A stretch of DNA of 33,950 nt, from assembly GCA_945861865.1 (NCBI GenBank), contig CAMAWN010000046.1, positions 1 to 33,950 on the forward strand, in the 5' to 3' direction. How positions within the stretch are numbered: position 1 is the stretch's first letter; every line of letters starts with the position of its first letter. The position numbers and the translations under genes are program-made. The notes beneath the pieces were generated by a model, which was not told where the DNA came from, did not search any database, and saw only the letters and a program-made list of their open reading frames with translations. Origin of the DNA: Candidatus Kuenenia stuttgartensis (GTDB lineage: Bacteria; Planctomycetota; Planctomycetia; Planctomycetales; Planctomycetaceae). Shown here in pieces: positions 7,509 through 18,287 of this stretch.

Positions 7509-10130
7509 TCATTCGACCTGGCCATCGCCGCGCCGCATTTGGAAGGGCTCGCTGAGCACGATCTGGACGATGAGCGTTGAGAACCGATAACCGTCGGTGG
7601 CGTGCGTGTCGAGAATCTTGTCGATCGCGCAACGATCGTAGAAATCGAGGCCACGACCGATCGCGTAGGTCAGCAGCTTCTCGGCGAGGCAACGGCTGAA
7701 TTGTTTGCTGCGGCCTTTCAGAATCGCAATCAATTCTGTCGAGCCGTTGAATTTGTCGCCGCTGGGCAGAATGCCGGAAGCGTCAATCGCGTGCTGACCG
7801 TCACGTTCACGCCAGCGGCCGATCGCGTCGAAGTGCTCGAAGCCGAAGCCCAGGTCGTCCATCTGGCGGTGACACGAATGACAGATCGCGTTCTCGCGGT
7901 GCAGCTTCAATTGCTCGCGCAGCGACGCGCCCGGCTGAGCTTTCTGTGTCTCTTCCAGACTCGGCACGTTCGGAGGCGGAGGTGGCGGTGCGGTGCCCAG
8001 GATGTTTTCCATGATCCACTTGCCACGCTTCACGGGCGATGTGCGGCCGGGGTTCGAGGTCACGGTCAGGATGCTGGCCTGAGTCAGCAAGCCGGCGCGG
8101 CCGCTGACGCCGTCGAGCGACACCTTGCGGAACTCATCGCCCCGCACTCCGTCCATGCGGTAATGCTTCGCGAGCCGCTCGTTGACGAACGTGAAATTGC
8201 CGCCGAGCAATTCCAAGGTGCTGAGGTCTTCATGCAAGACGTGCTCAAAGAACCGCGTTGTCTCGCGGAGCATGTCGTCGCGAAGCTCTGGCGAGTAATC
8301 CGGAAACTTCGTGGTGTCGGGAGTCAGTTCCTCGAGGCCCCGCAGGTTGAGCCACTGCAGCGCGAAGTTCTCGACGAGCGCTTCCGAGCGTTTGTCTTGC
8401 AACATCCGTTGGACTTGCTGCTGGATCACGTCCGGTTTGCGAAGTTCATTCTTCTCGGCCAGAGAAAGCAGTTCTTCGTCGGGCGTTGAACTCCACAGGA
8501 AGTACGACAGCCGCGTGGCCAGCTCGAACGGACTGATGTCGTGCCGAGCCTGCGGATCGTTCGGGTTCGCATCCGCTTCGACGCGGAACAAAAAGTTCGG
8601 AGAACAGAGCACCCCTTGCAGTGCGAACTGCATCCCGCGTTCAAAAGGCTCGCCTTGCGAGACGGCCGTCTCGACGAGCGGCACAAAGCGATTGATCTCC
8701 TCGTCGGTGACGGGCCGACGGAAGGCTCGCCGCATCAGCGGACGCAGGTTCTCGCGAACGGCCTCCGCCAGTGGGCGTGTTGCGGTCGGTATCGCGGCGA
8801 GCAGCTTGCGATGCGGCTCCGGCAAGTCCTCCTCACGCACGTCGAGCGGGCCGGCAACTTCCAGCCATCCGATGTAGAGATTGCGGTCTTTGCCTCCGCG
8901 TGTGGCCTTCGGATCGTAGAAGTCATTCGTAAACGCGGCTCGGAATTTGTGGTCCCCTTTGGAAACCCGGAGTTTGAATTCGTACTCGTCCGATTCGCGG
9001 CGGCCTTTGACTTCAAACGTGTGGAACGGCTGGCCGTCGAGGGCGAATTCCATCTTCGCCAGTTCGCTGCCCGCCTGATCGGCCGCCGCTTTGGCTCGCA
9101 AAAGGTACTCGCCGTCACGGGGGAATTTGTGCTCGGCAACAACGTTGCCCACCGAATTGATTCCATAAGATTCTCCCTGATCTTCGGCCGCGCCGCCGGG
9201 TTGCAATTGCTTGCCCGCGAAACGCGTCTTGCGGGACTTCGCGGGATCGGCAGCACTGATGACCTGCTCGCTGATCTTCTCGGCCGCATCGAGATACTTC
9301 TCCATCAGCAGCGGCGAGACCGACAGCACGTCGCCGATGTTGTCGAAGCCATAGCCGACATCGTCCGAGGGAAAATCCTTCGCCGGCTCGAAGTCCACGC
9401 CGAACAGATCGCGGACGGTGTTGTTGTACTCGGAGCGATTCAATCGCCGCACGGTGACTCGGCCAGGATCGCGTTCGAGCTTGCAGTCGATGTTGAAAAG
9501 CTTGTCCTCTAACCACGATGCGACCGCAAGATAATCGTCATGAGTCGGCCGCTCACGGCCCTCTTCGACGGGGGGCATGGCTTCGATCTGCAACATCGGG
9601 AGCACCTTCTCCCAAACTTTGCGTCCCTTTTTCACCGACTTCTCGCTGTCGAAGTTGTGCAGTGCGATGCCTCCTTCGGGATCTTTCTCTCCGTGGCATT
9701 CCACACAATGCTTTTTAATGAACGGCGCGACTTGCGTTTGAAACGTGTCCGGCTTCGCGGCTTCGACTCGCTGCGGTTCGACAGCACCTGTGCCCCACAT
9801 CACGACACCGACGAGCACGATCACACCGACACCGCAGGCGCTCCACAACGGCCACAACCGCTGAGCGACGGATTGCGTGGGATGTCGCGCCTTCTGAGCT
9901 CGCGTCGGGAAAGCCGACTGCGACGTGACGGCTGGCCGCTTCATCACGGCGGCGTAATTGCGTTCGACCGCTCGTTCAAAAGCGGTCGCAGCCGGCACCG
10001 TGTAAGCCGCTTGGCATTTTTCAACGGGGCAACGTCCCTGCTTGCCGGAGTGCCGAGCATCGACTTTAAAAATCGCACCACATGCAGCGCATGTCATCGG
10101 AATCAATTGTTTGGTGGGCTTGGCGGACAT
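7509..10130 (-). CDS. Multi-domain planctomycete cytochrome protein (PSC1-DUF1587-DUF1595-DUF1592-DUF1588-DUF1585)
   Basis: An 873-residue membrane-anchored protein. In order: an N-terminal zinc-ribbon-like segment with C14xxC17 and C34xxxxC39; a membrane helix at about 94-112; a PSC1-type cytochrome c segment with heme motif CVECH at 142-146; DUF1587 (LNRSEYNNTVRDLFGVDF ... MEKYLDAAEKI); a beta-rich part resembling a carbohydrate-binding module (DGEYLLRAKA ... FHTFEVKG); DUF1595 (LMRRAFRRPVTDEEI); DUF1592 (ATRLSYFLWSSTPDEELL); DUF1588 with a second CxxCH (CHSCHRQMDDLGFGFEHFD); and DUF1585 (EKLLTYAIGRGLDFYD). The family is widespread in planctomycetes and of unproven function; heme plus possible sugar-binding domains have led to proposals of oxidative polysaccharide breakdown. 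The DUF1552 gene follows on the same strand. Confidence 0.93.
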   Translation of the reverse strand: MSAKPTKQLIPMTCAACGAIFKVDARHSGKQGRCPVEKCQAAYTVPAATAFERAVERNYAAVMKRPAVTSQSAFPTRAQKARHPTQSVAQRLWPLWSACGVGVIVLVGVVMWGTGAVEPQRVEAAKPDTFQTQVAPFIKKHCVECHGEKDPEGGIALHNFDSEKSVKKGRKVWEKVLPMLQIEAMPPVEEGRERPTHDDYLAVASWLEDKLFNIDCKLERDPGRVTVRRLNRSEYNNTVRDLFGVDFEPAKDFPSDDVGYGFDNIGDVLSVSPLLMEKYLDAAEKISEQVISAADPAKSRKTRFAGKQLQPGGAAEDQGESYGINSVGNVVAEHKFPRDGEYLLRAKAAADQAGSELAKMEFALDGQPFHTFEVKGRRESDEYEFKLRVSKGDHKFRAAFTNDFYDPKATRGGKDRNLYIGWLEVAGPLDVREEDLPEPHRKLLAAIPTATRPLAEAVRENLRPLMRRAFRRPVTDEEINRFVPLVETAVSQGEPFERGMQFALQGVLCSPNFLFRVEADANPNDPQARHDISPFELATRLSYFLWSSTPDEELLSLAEKNELRKPDVIQQQVQRMLQDKRSEALVENFALQWLNLRGLEELTPDTTKFPDYSPELRDDMLRETTRFFEHVLHEDLSTLELLGGNFTFVNERLAKHYRMDGVRGDEFRKVSLDGVSGRAGLLTQASILTVTSNPGRTSPVKRGKWIMENILGTAPPPPPPNVPSLEETQKAQPGASLREQLKLHRENAICHSCHRQMDDLGFGFEHFDAIGRWRERDGQHAIDASGILPSGDKFNGSTELIAILKGRSKQFSRCLAEKLLTYAIGRGLDFYDRCAIDKILDTHATDGYRFSTLIVQIVLSEPFQMRRGDGQVE

Positions 10131-10315
10131 CGAGCTTTCAACGAGGGCGGGGAGGAACGCGGGGCGTATCGAGACGATGCAGGCAGTTTACCCGGCGATT
10201 TCCGGCCGGGACAGCCGCTGGTGGCGAACTCGTGAACCGGCCTGACGGTCTTGTCGGACAACCATTAAACTACGCCTGCTCAACACCCGGCCGCCGCTTC
10301 TTCGCGATCGATTTC

Positions 10316-11842
10316 ATGCCTCAAGCCGCCACTTCGCTGCGATCTGTCGCCGTCCTGACGTTGCTGACGCTGGGACAAATGGGGCTGCAATTCGCTCTGC
10401 AACTGCTGCTGGCGAAGTGGTTCGGCACCGCTTCGGAGATGGATGCCTTCGTCGCGGCATCCACGTTGCCGCTGGTGGTCAGCGGGCTGCTGGCCGGAGC
10501 ATTGGCCTCGGCGTTCGTGCCGGTGTATGTGCAGACTCGCGAACAATCCGGCGAGTCTGCCGCGTGGTCGATGGCGGTGCAGCTTGTCTGTTGGCTGTCT
10601 CTGTTCACGCTTTTGTTGTGGCAAGTCGCGAAACATTTCGCTGAGCCGTGGATGCGAACGCTACATCCAGGCTTCGACGACGAACAAATCTGGCGCACGG
10701 CCGAACTGTTTCAAACGTTATCGAGCCTCATGGTCTGGAACAGCCTGAGCGGGTTGGCTCGCGCGTGGAATCACTGTCATGGACGTTTCGCCGTGACCGG
10801 GTTCGCGGCGTTGCTCGGAAACGCCGTCACGGTCGCACTGGCCTGGCGCGGCGGACCGAGCGGCGGCATGGACAAGATCGCACAAGCGGTCAGCATCGGA
10901 GCGGTCATCACGTTGGCGATCCAGATGCCGTGGGTCGGCATCTTCTCACGCGGCTGGCCAGTGACGAAAGAATCACAGGCCGGAGTCAGACGCTGCTTCG
11001 TGTTGATGTTGCCGCTGGCCATTGGCCTGGCGTGCAATCAACTCGATCCACTTCTGGATCGGTATCTCACGTCGCCGTCGCCGGGGAGCGTCTCGCAGCT
11101 TGGTTACGCATCGCGTCTAGCCGCTGCGGTACTGACTCTGAGCACGGGCGGCCTCGCTGTCGTGGCGTTCCCGGCTCTCGCGAAACATGCGGCTGAACGC
11201 GACGACGAAAAGCTGCGTGCCGAGATCGCTGCCGCGTTGCGATTCCTGACGCTGTTGCTGGTGCCGGTGGTTGTTTCTCTGGTGTGGTTCGCCAGTCCGT
11301 TGATTCGAGACTTGTTGCAGCGTGGCCGGTTCTCGGCAGAGGACACGCACGTAGTGTCGTCCACGTTGGTGATGCTGTGTGGTTTGATTGTCGGCGGCAG
11401 CTTGGGTGAGATCGCCGCGAAAGTGTTTTATGCGTGGCAGAATACTCGGACGCCGGTGATCGTCGGGTTGATTGGTTTCAGTATCGGCGCGGCGTTGAAG
11501 TTTCATTGGGTTCAGCCGCACGGCATCCTGGGCTTGGCGGCGGCGACGTCAGCGTATTATCTGCTCAATGTGGTCGTGCTGCTGGGATTGATCGCCCTGC
11601 GTCTGGGATTGGGAATTTTTCACGGAGTGCTCGGCACGCTGGTCCGAGTGGCGATTGCCTCGGCGGCGGCAGCGGGTGTCGGTTCGCTTCTGTTGCGAAC
11701 CTCGTTGCCAGGTCCATCGCTGTGGGGAGCGGCGGCTGGCAGTGTCACGCTGCTGATCGTGCTCGTGTTGCTGCGTGACGACGTGGCTTGGCGAGCGGTA
11801 CGAATGGTGCTTCCCGCTCGGACGCAGGAGCCGCGATCGTGA
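10316..11842 (+). CDS. murJ: Lipid II flippase MurJ (MviN family)
   Basis: MurJ moves lipid II across the inner membrane for peptidoglycan synthesis. The 508-residue product has the expected length and about 14 hydrophobic helices. Family patterns include the N-terminal helix TLGQMGLQFALQLLLAKWFG, the DAFVAASTLPLVVSGLLAGALASAFVPVY block that matches the MurJ 'AFxxAxxxPxxxxxLxxxGxxxxAFVPVY' signature, LDPLLDRYLTS and RGRFSAEDT. I chose ATG 10316; the longer frame from 10082 adds residues antisense to the cytochrome gene. The finding fits current knowledge that planctomycetes make peptidoglycan. It is divergent from the cytochrome gene (185-bp spacer) and convergent with glnK1. Confidence 0.92.
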   Translation: MPQAATSLRSVAVLTLLTLGQMGLQFALQLLLAKWFGTASEMDAFVAASTLPLVVSGLLAGALASAFVPVYVQTREQSGESAAWSMAVQLVCWLSLFTLLLWQVAKHFAEPWMRTLHPGFDDEQIWRTAELFQTLSSLMVWNSLSGLARAWNHCHGRFAVTGFAALLGNAVTVALAWRGGPSGGMDKIAQAVSIGAVITLAIQMPWVGIFSRGWPVTKESQAGVRRCFVLMLPLAIGLACNQLDPLLDRYLTSPSPGSVSQLGYASRLAAAVLTLSTGGLAVVAFPALAKHAAERDDEKLRAEIAAALRFLTLLLVPVVVSLVWFASPLIRDLLQRGRFSAEDTHVVSSTLVMLCGLIVGGSLGEIAAKVFYAWQNTRTPVIVGLIGFSIGAALKFHWVQPHGILGLAAATSAYYLLNVVVLLGLIALRLGLGIFHGVLGTLVRVAIASAAAAGVGSLLLRTSLPGPSLWGAAAGSVTLLIVLVLLRDDVAWRAVRMVLPARTQEPRS

Positions 11843-11862
11843 GCAACCCGTCCTCCAAACAT

Positions 11863-11898
11863 CAACAGCCCGGATGCTCGAAAGCCGCCGGGCTGTTG
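11863..11898. terminator. Hairpin between convergent murJ and glnK1
   Basis: CAACAGCCCGG (11863-11873) pairs perfectly with 11888-11898 around a 14-nt loop. It lies 20 bp beyond the murJ stop and 22 bp beyond the glnK1 stop, the right place for a shared terminator. Neither side has a strong T run, so it may be a weak terminator or an RNA-protecting hairpin. Confidence 0.55.
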
Positions 11899-11919
11899 CG
11901 TTGAATTGAACCTCGAACT

Positions 11920-12267
<348 letters not shown>

Positions 12268-12269
12268 CT

Positions 12270-12303
12270 AAAAAATGTCGCCGACAGCGAGTCCCTCGGC
12301 GAC
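12270..12303 (-). terminator. Intrinsic terminator-like hairpin between amt1 and glnK1
   Basis: On the minus strand GTCGCCGA (12303-12296) pairs with TCGGCGAC (12284-12277) around an 11-nt loop, followed by ATTTTTT down to 12270. This is a textbook stem plus T run, yet glnK1 begins only 12 bp further on. It could limit read-through from amt1 into glnK1, or mean that glnK1 has a separate transcript start. Confidence 0.65.
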
Positions 12304-12327
12304 GAGAAATGTGAAGTCTGCGAATGA

Positions 12328-13851
12328 TTACGTCAGGCGGTAGGCCGCTTCGCCGTGTTCCGCCAAGTCGAGTCCTTCGTCTTCGGTCTGTTCATCCACC
12401 GTGAAGCCGATCGTCTTGTGAATCAGCGTTCCGATGATGATAGTGCAGACGAAGGCGTAGACTCCCGTGGCCAGCAGGCCCTGCACTTGCAGCGAAAACT
12501 GGTCGAAGCCGCCCATCACCGGACGCACAGCGAAGATGCCGACGAGCAACGCTCCCAGCGCTCCACCGACTCCGTGGACACCCACCACATCGAGCGAATC
12601 GTCGTACTTGATTTTCTGCTTCGCCAGGACCGCGAAGAAGCACACGATGCCACCAATCAGGCCGATGAACAGCGCCGATCCCGGACTCACATGCCCCGCG
12701 CACGGGGTGATCACCACGAGTCCCGCGACCATCCCGGAGCCCACTCCCAAGGACGTCGGTTTTCCAGAGTGCAGCCATTCGGCAACCATCCACGATCCCG
12801 CCGCCGCGCTGCCGGCAATGGCGGTCGCGGCGAAGGCCATCACGGCGGTCGCTCCGGCCACCGGCAGATAATCTTTTCCGATGGCGACGGCCGAACCTGC
12901 GTTGAAGCCGAACCAGCCGACCATCAGCATGCCCGCCCCCAGCAGAGTCCAGCCAATGCTGTGCGGCAAGAATTGTCCGCCGGGATAACCGCGCCGCTTG
13001 GGCAGGATCAGGATCAATGCCAAGGCCGACACGCCGGCCAGCACATGCACCACGGTGCCGCCGGCGAAGTCCAGCACGCCTTTCTGGAAGAGCCAGCCGT
13101 TGACGTTCCAGACCCAGTGACAGACGGGGTTGTAAACGACGGTCGCCCACAGCAAGACGAACAAGCACCAGGCATTGAATTTCACGCGTTCGGCGATCGC
13201 GCCCACGATCAGGGCCGGCGTGATGATCGCGAACATCATCTGGAACATGGCGAACAAGAGTTCCGGCACACCGGTGGAAATCGCGGCCGTCGTGTCACCG
13301 CTGGTCACCGTCTTGCCGAAGCTGCTGGGACCATCGACCGGCGTGACTTGGCTGAACGACTTGAAGAGGACCAGTCCCGGATCCCAGCCGAGATAGCTGA
13401 GCGGGGGCTTCGCGACTCCTTGATCGTCCTGGCCGGCGTCCGAGGTAATCGCCGAGGGGACGGCGAACGCCATGCTGTAGCCATAGGCGACCCATTCCAC
13501 GCACACGATGGGCACGCAGACCATCACGCACATGAACATGTTGAGCACGTTCTTGGCGCGACACATCCCGCCGTAGAAGAGTGCGAGTCCGGGCATCATG
13601 AAGAAGACCAGCGCCGCACTGACCATCAACCAGGCGGTCGATCCGGTGTCATATGCCCCTGCGAGATGGGCCGCCGGGGGCGTGGCCGCTGCGGGCGTGG
13701 CCGGCGCAACGGGCAGAGTCGTGGGTTCCGCGACCACCGCTGCCGGGGTTTCCACCGGCTGGGCGGCTTTCTCCTCTTGGGCCCAGCTCGCGCCGGCGAG
13801 CAGGGCACACACCAGTCCGACCGACAGGCCTAACAACCATCTTCGCGTCAT
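12328..13851 (-). CDS. amt: Ammonium transporter (AmtB type), copy 1
   Basis: An inner-membrane ammonium channel of 507 residues with a cleavable leader (MTRRWLLGLSVGLVCALLAG ... ASWA) and a Pro/Ala-rich stretch before the first channel helix. Family marks: GLALFYGGMCRAKN near the first helix (AmtB subfamily); DFAGGTVVHVLAG with the first pore histidine; and VVGVHGVGGALGALLVGIFA with the second pore histidine. The C-terminal tail after FTVDEQTEDEGLDLAEHGEAAYRLT, the usual PII contact region, is intact. A longer start at 13863 is possible; I prefer 13851 because it puts the shared leader element (13866-13885) at the same distance as in amt2. It is followed by glnK1. Confidence 0.94.
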   Translation of the reverse strand: MTRRWLLGLSVGLVCALLAGASWAQEEKAAQPVETPAAVVAEPTTLPVAPATPAAATPPAAHLAGAYDTGSTAWLMVSAALVFFMMPGLALFYGGMCRAKNVLNMFMCVMVCVPIVCVEWVAYGYSMAFAVPSAITSDAGQDDQGVAKPPLSYLGWDPGLVLFKSFSQVTPVDGPSSFGKTVTSGDTTAAISTGVPELLFAMFQMMFAIITPALIVGAIAERVKFNAWCLFVLLWATVVYNPVCHWVWNVNGWLFQKGVLDFAGGTVVHVLAGVSALALILILPKRRGYPGGQFLPHSIGWTLLGAGMLMVGWFGFNAGSAVAIGKDYLPVAGATAVMAFAATAIAGSAAAGSWMVAEWLHSGKPTSLGVGSGMVAGLVVITPCAGHVSPGSALFIGLIGGIVCFFAVLAKQKIKYDDSLDVVGVHGVGGALGALLVGIFAVRPVMGGFDQFSLQVQGLLATGVYAFVCTIIIGTLIHKTIGFTVDEQTEDEGLDLAEHGEAAYRLT

Positions 13852-13865
13852 CATCGTTTCCACTT

Positions 13866-13885
13866 TCGTTCACGAGGCAAAACAG
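13866..13885 (-). promoter_or_regulatory. Leader element shared by amt1 and amt2 (amt1 copy)
   Basis: The plus-strand sequence TCGTTCACGAGGCAAAACAG is matched at 17 of 20 positions by 17715-17734 upstream of amt2. It ends 14 nt before the chosen amt1 start; the amt2 copy ends 15 nt before its start. It may be an RNA or DNA regulatory site, or leftover similarity from a duplication. Confidence 0.5.
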
Positions 13886-13933
13886 GAGTTCTGGAAAGAC
13901 ACGCCGAACCAATCGGCGGGAGACCGCAGGGGG

Positions 13934-14878
13934 CTAGGTGATGACCACCGTCACGACGTCGCTGGTCACGAACCCGGGATGGGAATTCGAGACGCGGGTG
14001 CGGAAGGCCACGGTGATGCCCGGAGTGAAGGGGCCGACGGTGATCGCGGTGCCGACGATCGGCGTGGAGTGACCGAACTCGGGTTCGCCGGGGAGTTGGT
14101 ATTGCAGTTCGTTCGTCGTGGCGTGTGCGCCGCCGGCGGGATCGAGTTGCACGGTCACCTGCTGATCGGGCAGCGGCGTGGCCGACAGGATGGGCAACAC
14201 CTGAGCCTGCGCGACCCCTTGCTCGGTCCCGATCTGCGCGAGCGCCGCCTCGCCTTCCAGCGTGCCGGCGGGATAGGCGAGCAGCCAGGCCTTGTACCAG
14301 CGCTTGTTGCCGCGATCGAGTGTGCGGTCGGCGGTGCGGAGCGTGCTCTTGGCATTCGTGACGTCGCGTTGTCGTTCGGCTTCGGTCTTTTGCGCCGCGA
14401 GTCCCGCGTCCAGCGTCGTGGACAAGCCCGCGACGGCCACCGGCGTCCCTTGATAGTCGAGCGTCAAGGCCGCCTGGGGGGGCACGGCCGCCGCACGCGC
14501 CGTATTCACGTCGGTCCACAGCGGCAGGATCAACCGCGCGCGGCGCAAGCTGCTGTTCTCGGACACCGCCGGGTCGACGCCATAGATGGCATCCAACTGC
14601 TCTTTGAGCGGATCGTCGTCATCGAGCAAGCCATCGATGAGTCCTGGAACGCGGATCGCCAGGTTCCGCAGTTTGTCAAAAATGTCGTGCTTGGCCGACA
14701 GGGCGTCCGTGAGATCGTTCTCTTTGTTGACGCGTGTTTGAGCCAAGACCGGCAGGCTGTCGGTCAGCGCACCATGCTGGGTGCGATCGAGGCCATTCAA
14801 TGCGAAGGTGGGCTGCATGGCCCACACCGCTTGCGTATCCACCGCGCGTCCGTGAGTGATCTCCCAATATTCCTGCAT
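13934..14878 (-). CDS. Hypothetical protein with C-terminal fibronectin-III-like segment
   Basis: I do not recognise a characterised family. The 314-residue product has no signal peptide. Its first two thirds are helical and charged (NKENDLTDALSAKHDIFDKL; QKTEAERQRDVTNAKSTLRT), and contain the block NKRWYKAWLLAYPAGTLEGEA. The last 80 residues are beta-rich (VTVQLDPAGGAH ... VAFRTRVSNSHPGFVTSDVV), like a fibronectin type III or other Ig-like domain. The same frame reads plausibly upstream of ATG 14878 for about 20 codons (NTFDDCRDASTPRLA) before a TAG, so the 5' end may have been shortened. It lies between array B and amt1 and is not part of a usual nitrogen operon. Confidence 0.7.
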   Translation of the reverse strand: MQEYWEITHGRAVDTQAVWAMQPTFALNGLDRTQHGALTDSLPVLAQTRVNKENDLTDALSAKHDIFDKLRNLAIRVPGLIDGLLDDDDPLKEQLDAIYGVDPAVSENSSLRRARLILPLWTDVNTARAAAVPPQAALTLDYQGTPVAVAGLSTTLDAGLAAQKTEAERQRDVTNAKSTLRTADRTLDRGNKRWYKAWLLAYPAGTLEGEAALAQIGTEQGVAQAQVLPILSATPLPDQQVTVQLDPAGGAHATTNELQYQLPGEPEFGHSTPIVGTAITVGPFTPGITVAFRTRVSNSHPGFVTSDVVTVVIT

Positions 14879-15062
14879 GGCCAGCCTCGGGGTGGAAGCG
14901 TCCCGGCAGTCGTCGAACGTGTTCCCGCACGCTCTGAGCTACGACCGCCGGCGAATCAGCATGTCCAATTCGCCCGGACTCTTCAAGCAACCCGCCCGCC
15001 TGCGCTCCGAAGGCTCCAGAGACTTCCGCAGTCCTCCCGCACACGAACGTCTCCGCCCCTGT

Positions 15063-15356
15063 GCGGCGAGGCCACCGACCAGGGGACCGCTCGAGCCGCC
15101 CAGAACGCTCAGCCCGCCGCCCAGTCCGGCCAGCCAGCCGCCCAGTTCCACCGCTCAGCCGCCCAGGAGGCTCAGACAGCCGGCAAGTCTGGTCAGGCCG
15201 CCGACAAGTCTGGGGAGAAAGCCGCCAAGTCGGGCCATCCAGCCGCCGAGTCGGCCCCGCCAGCCGCCGAGTCGGCCCATCCAGCCGCCGAGTCGGCCCA
15301 GCCAGCCGGCAAGTCGGCCCATTCAGCCGGCAAGTCGGCCCATTCAGCCGGCAAGT
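15063..15356. repeat. 14-unit 21-bp tandem array (array B)
   Basis: Counting back from 15356 gives 14 exact 21-bp units; the first two are divergent. Three-prime units are the most uniform: the units at 15315 and 15336 are identical, and the repeated core is GGCCCATCCAGCCGCCGAGT with CATTCAGCCGGCAAGT as variant. All units keep one orientation, unlike the array at 6958-7482. Read on the minus strand a unit gives the heptad LDGPTRR, comparable to LDGSGRC from the other array, but that frame has no start codon and a TAA just before it. Confidence 0.88.
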
Positions 15357-15377
15357 TTGGACGTTACCAAACTTGCC
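15350..15377. repeat. Perfect 11-bp hairpin closing array B
   Basis: GGCAAGTTTGG (15350-15360) pairs exactly with CCAAACTTGCC (15367-15377) around a 6-nt loop. The left arm includes the end of the last array unit, so the hairpin is formed partly from the array itself. It may be a terminator for plus-strand transcription (TTAAA follows) or a boundary structure where the array stops. Confidence 0.65.
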
Positions 15378-15425
15378 TTAAACAGCAACAAGAACATTGC
15401 CAGAAAAGACTTACGCCGGATTCCA

Positions 15426-15469
15426 GAAACGAAAAAGACTTCCGAAGTCGCGGACGACTGCGGAAGTCT
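15426..15469 (-). terminator. Intrinsic terminator downstream of glnK2
   Basis: Read on the minus strand, AGACTTCCG (15469-15461) pairs with CGGAAGTCT (15444-15436), with an inner AGTCG/CGACT stem and a four-base loop, and is followed by TTTTCGTTTC. It begins 31 bp after the glnK2 stop. A strong Rho-independent terminator for the amt2-glnK2 unit. Confidence 0.8.
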
Positions 15470-15499
15470 CTGAATTCGCAAACCGTGAACGCCGAGGAC

Positions 15500-17699
<2,200 letters not shown>

Positions 17700-17714
17700 T
17701 TTCGTTCGCTCCTC

Positions 17715-17734
17715 TCGTCAACGAGGCATAACAG
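17715..17734 (-). promoter_or_regulatory. Leader element shared by amt1 and amt2 (amt2 copy)
   Basis: Plus-strand TCGTCAACGAGGCATAACAG, 17/20 identical to 13866-13885. On the transcript it lies just upstream of the ribosome binding site, and CTCGT/ACGAG inside it could form a small hairpin near that site. Confidence 0.5.
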
Positions 17735-17980
17735 AGGCTCGCGAACCAGCAACGCGCCGTCCGAACCCTCATCGCCGCAAGGCAGCGACTTGGCCGAGCC
17801 AGAACCCACTCCGGGAGTCAACTCGAACGTGGCGATCCGCGACCTGCGCCGCCGAACGTGACCTCGGTTTCCACTCATCTCGCCGAGATCTGCACCAACC
17901 GCCTTCGATCCATCGAGCCGGGTTGGCCACGTCAAACCAACAGCCACCGCGCTATTGCGCAGCACGCCGTCCGTTGGTTT

Positions 17981-17996
17981 TGCAAGCACCGTGCCG
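17981..17996 (-). promoter_or_regulatory. Sigma-54 (RpoN) promoter of amt2
   Basis: The minus strand reads CGGCACGGTGCTTGCA. Against the consensus TGGCACG-N4-TTGCA, only the first T is changed; the invariant GG and GC are spaced by exactly 10 nt. The predicted start is near 17970, giving a leader of about 270 nt. Sigma-54 control of amt genes through NtrC-type activators is well known in other bacteria. No clear NtrC site could be picked by eye. Confidence 0.75.
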
Positions 17997-18287
17997 AAGT
18001 TTCCAGCGACAACCGTGCCCCGTCCCCTGTTGGCGGCGGGCACGTGGTTTTCAGCGAGAATTCCTCAATTTCTCACGTTCAGAAATCTTTGACGATGGTC
18101 CGATCCGGTCGAGAGGATGCAAGCCCGCTCAGCTCCCAATGACCAGTTCAAAGGCAGTTTTGAGGATTCTCTCCGCTTGCCGGCGCGGCCACCCGAAGTC
18201 ATGCTGCTGCTCGTTGCGACCTGAATGGGGCGGCTTCGGTCGCAACCGGGATCGGCCGCCGGACAACACCCGGCAGGAGCCTTTGCC

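Larger units (their letters stand above)
14879..15499. other. 620-bp gene-free spacer with 21-bp array B and terminators
   Basis: Between the hypothetical gene and glnK2 no credible gene is seen. Bases 14879-15062 contain a reading frame that continues the hypothetical gene but is interrupted by stops. The array occupies 15063-15356, a hairpin 15350-15377, and the glnK2 terminator 15426-15469. Long open frames across it are products of the stop-free 21-bp unit and of antisense to coding DNA. Confidence 0.7.
17700..18287. other. 588-bp divergent spacer between amt2 and the isomerase-like gene
   Basis: It holds the amt2 leader element (17715-17734), a long untranslated leader, and the sigma-54 promoter (17981-17996). 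An 8-bp inverted repeat, AAACCAAC (17934-17941) with GTTGGTTT (17973-17980), lies next to the promoter, and 7-bp arms CGTGCCC/GGGCACG (18014-18020, 18038-18044) lie upstream. The last 200 bp toward 18288 hold the isomerase-like upstream region with AGGAG at about 18275. Open frames here have no family likeness and I do not call them. Confidence 0.65.

Noticed and set aside
6687..7580. 297-codon frame with heptad repeats across array A
   Set aside because: It overlaps both neighbouring real genes antisense, has no ribosome binding site, and other frames of the same array are equally open. The periodicity is of DNA origin.
12355..13833. 492-codon plus-strand open frame
   Set aside because: It is antisense to amt1, which has clear channel motifs; the predicted protein is implausibly rich in Arg, His and Asp.
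17700..17970. Glutamine riboswitch or other named RNA in the amt2 leader
   Set aside because: Nitrogen context makes it tempting, but I could not match any known conserved core by eye, so only the leader element is reported.
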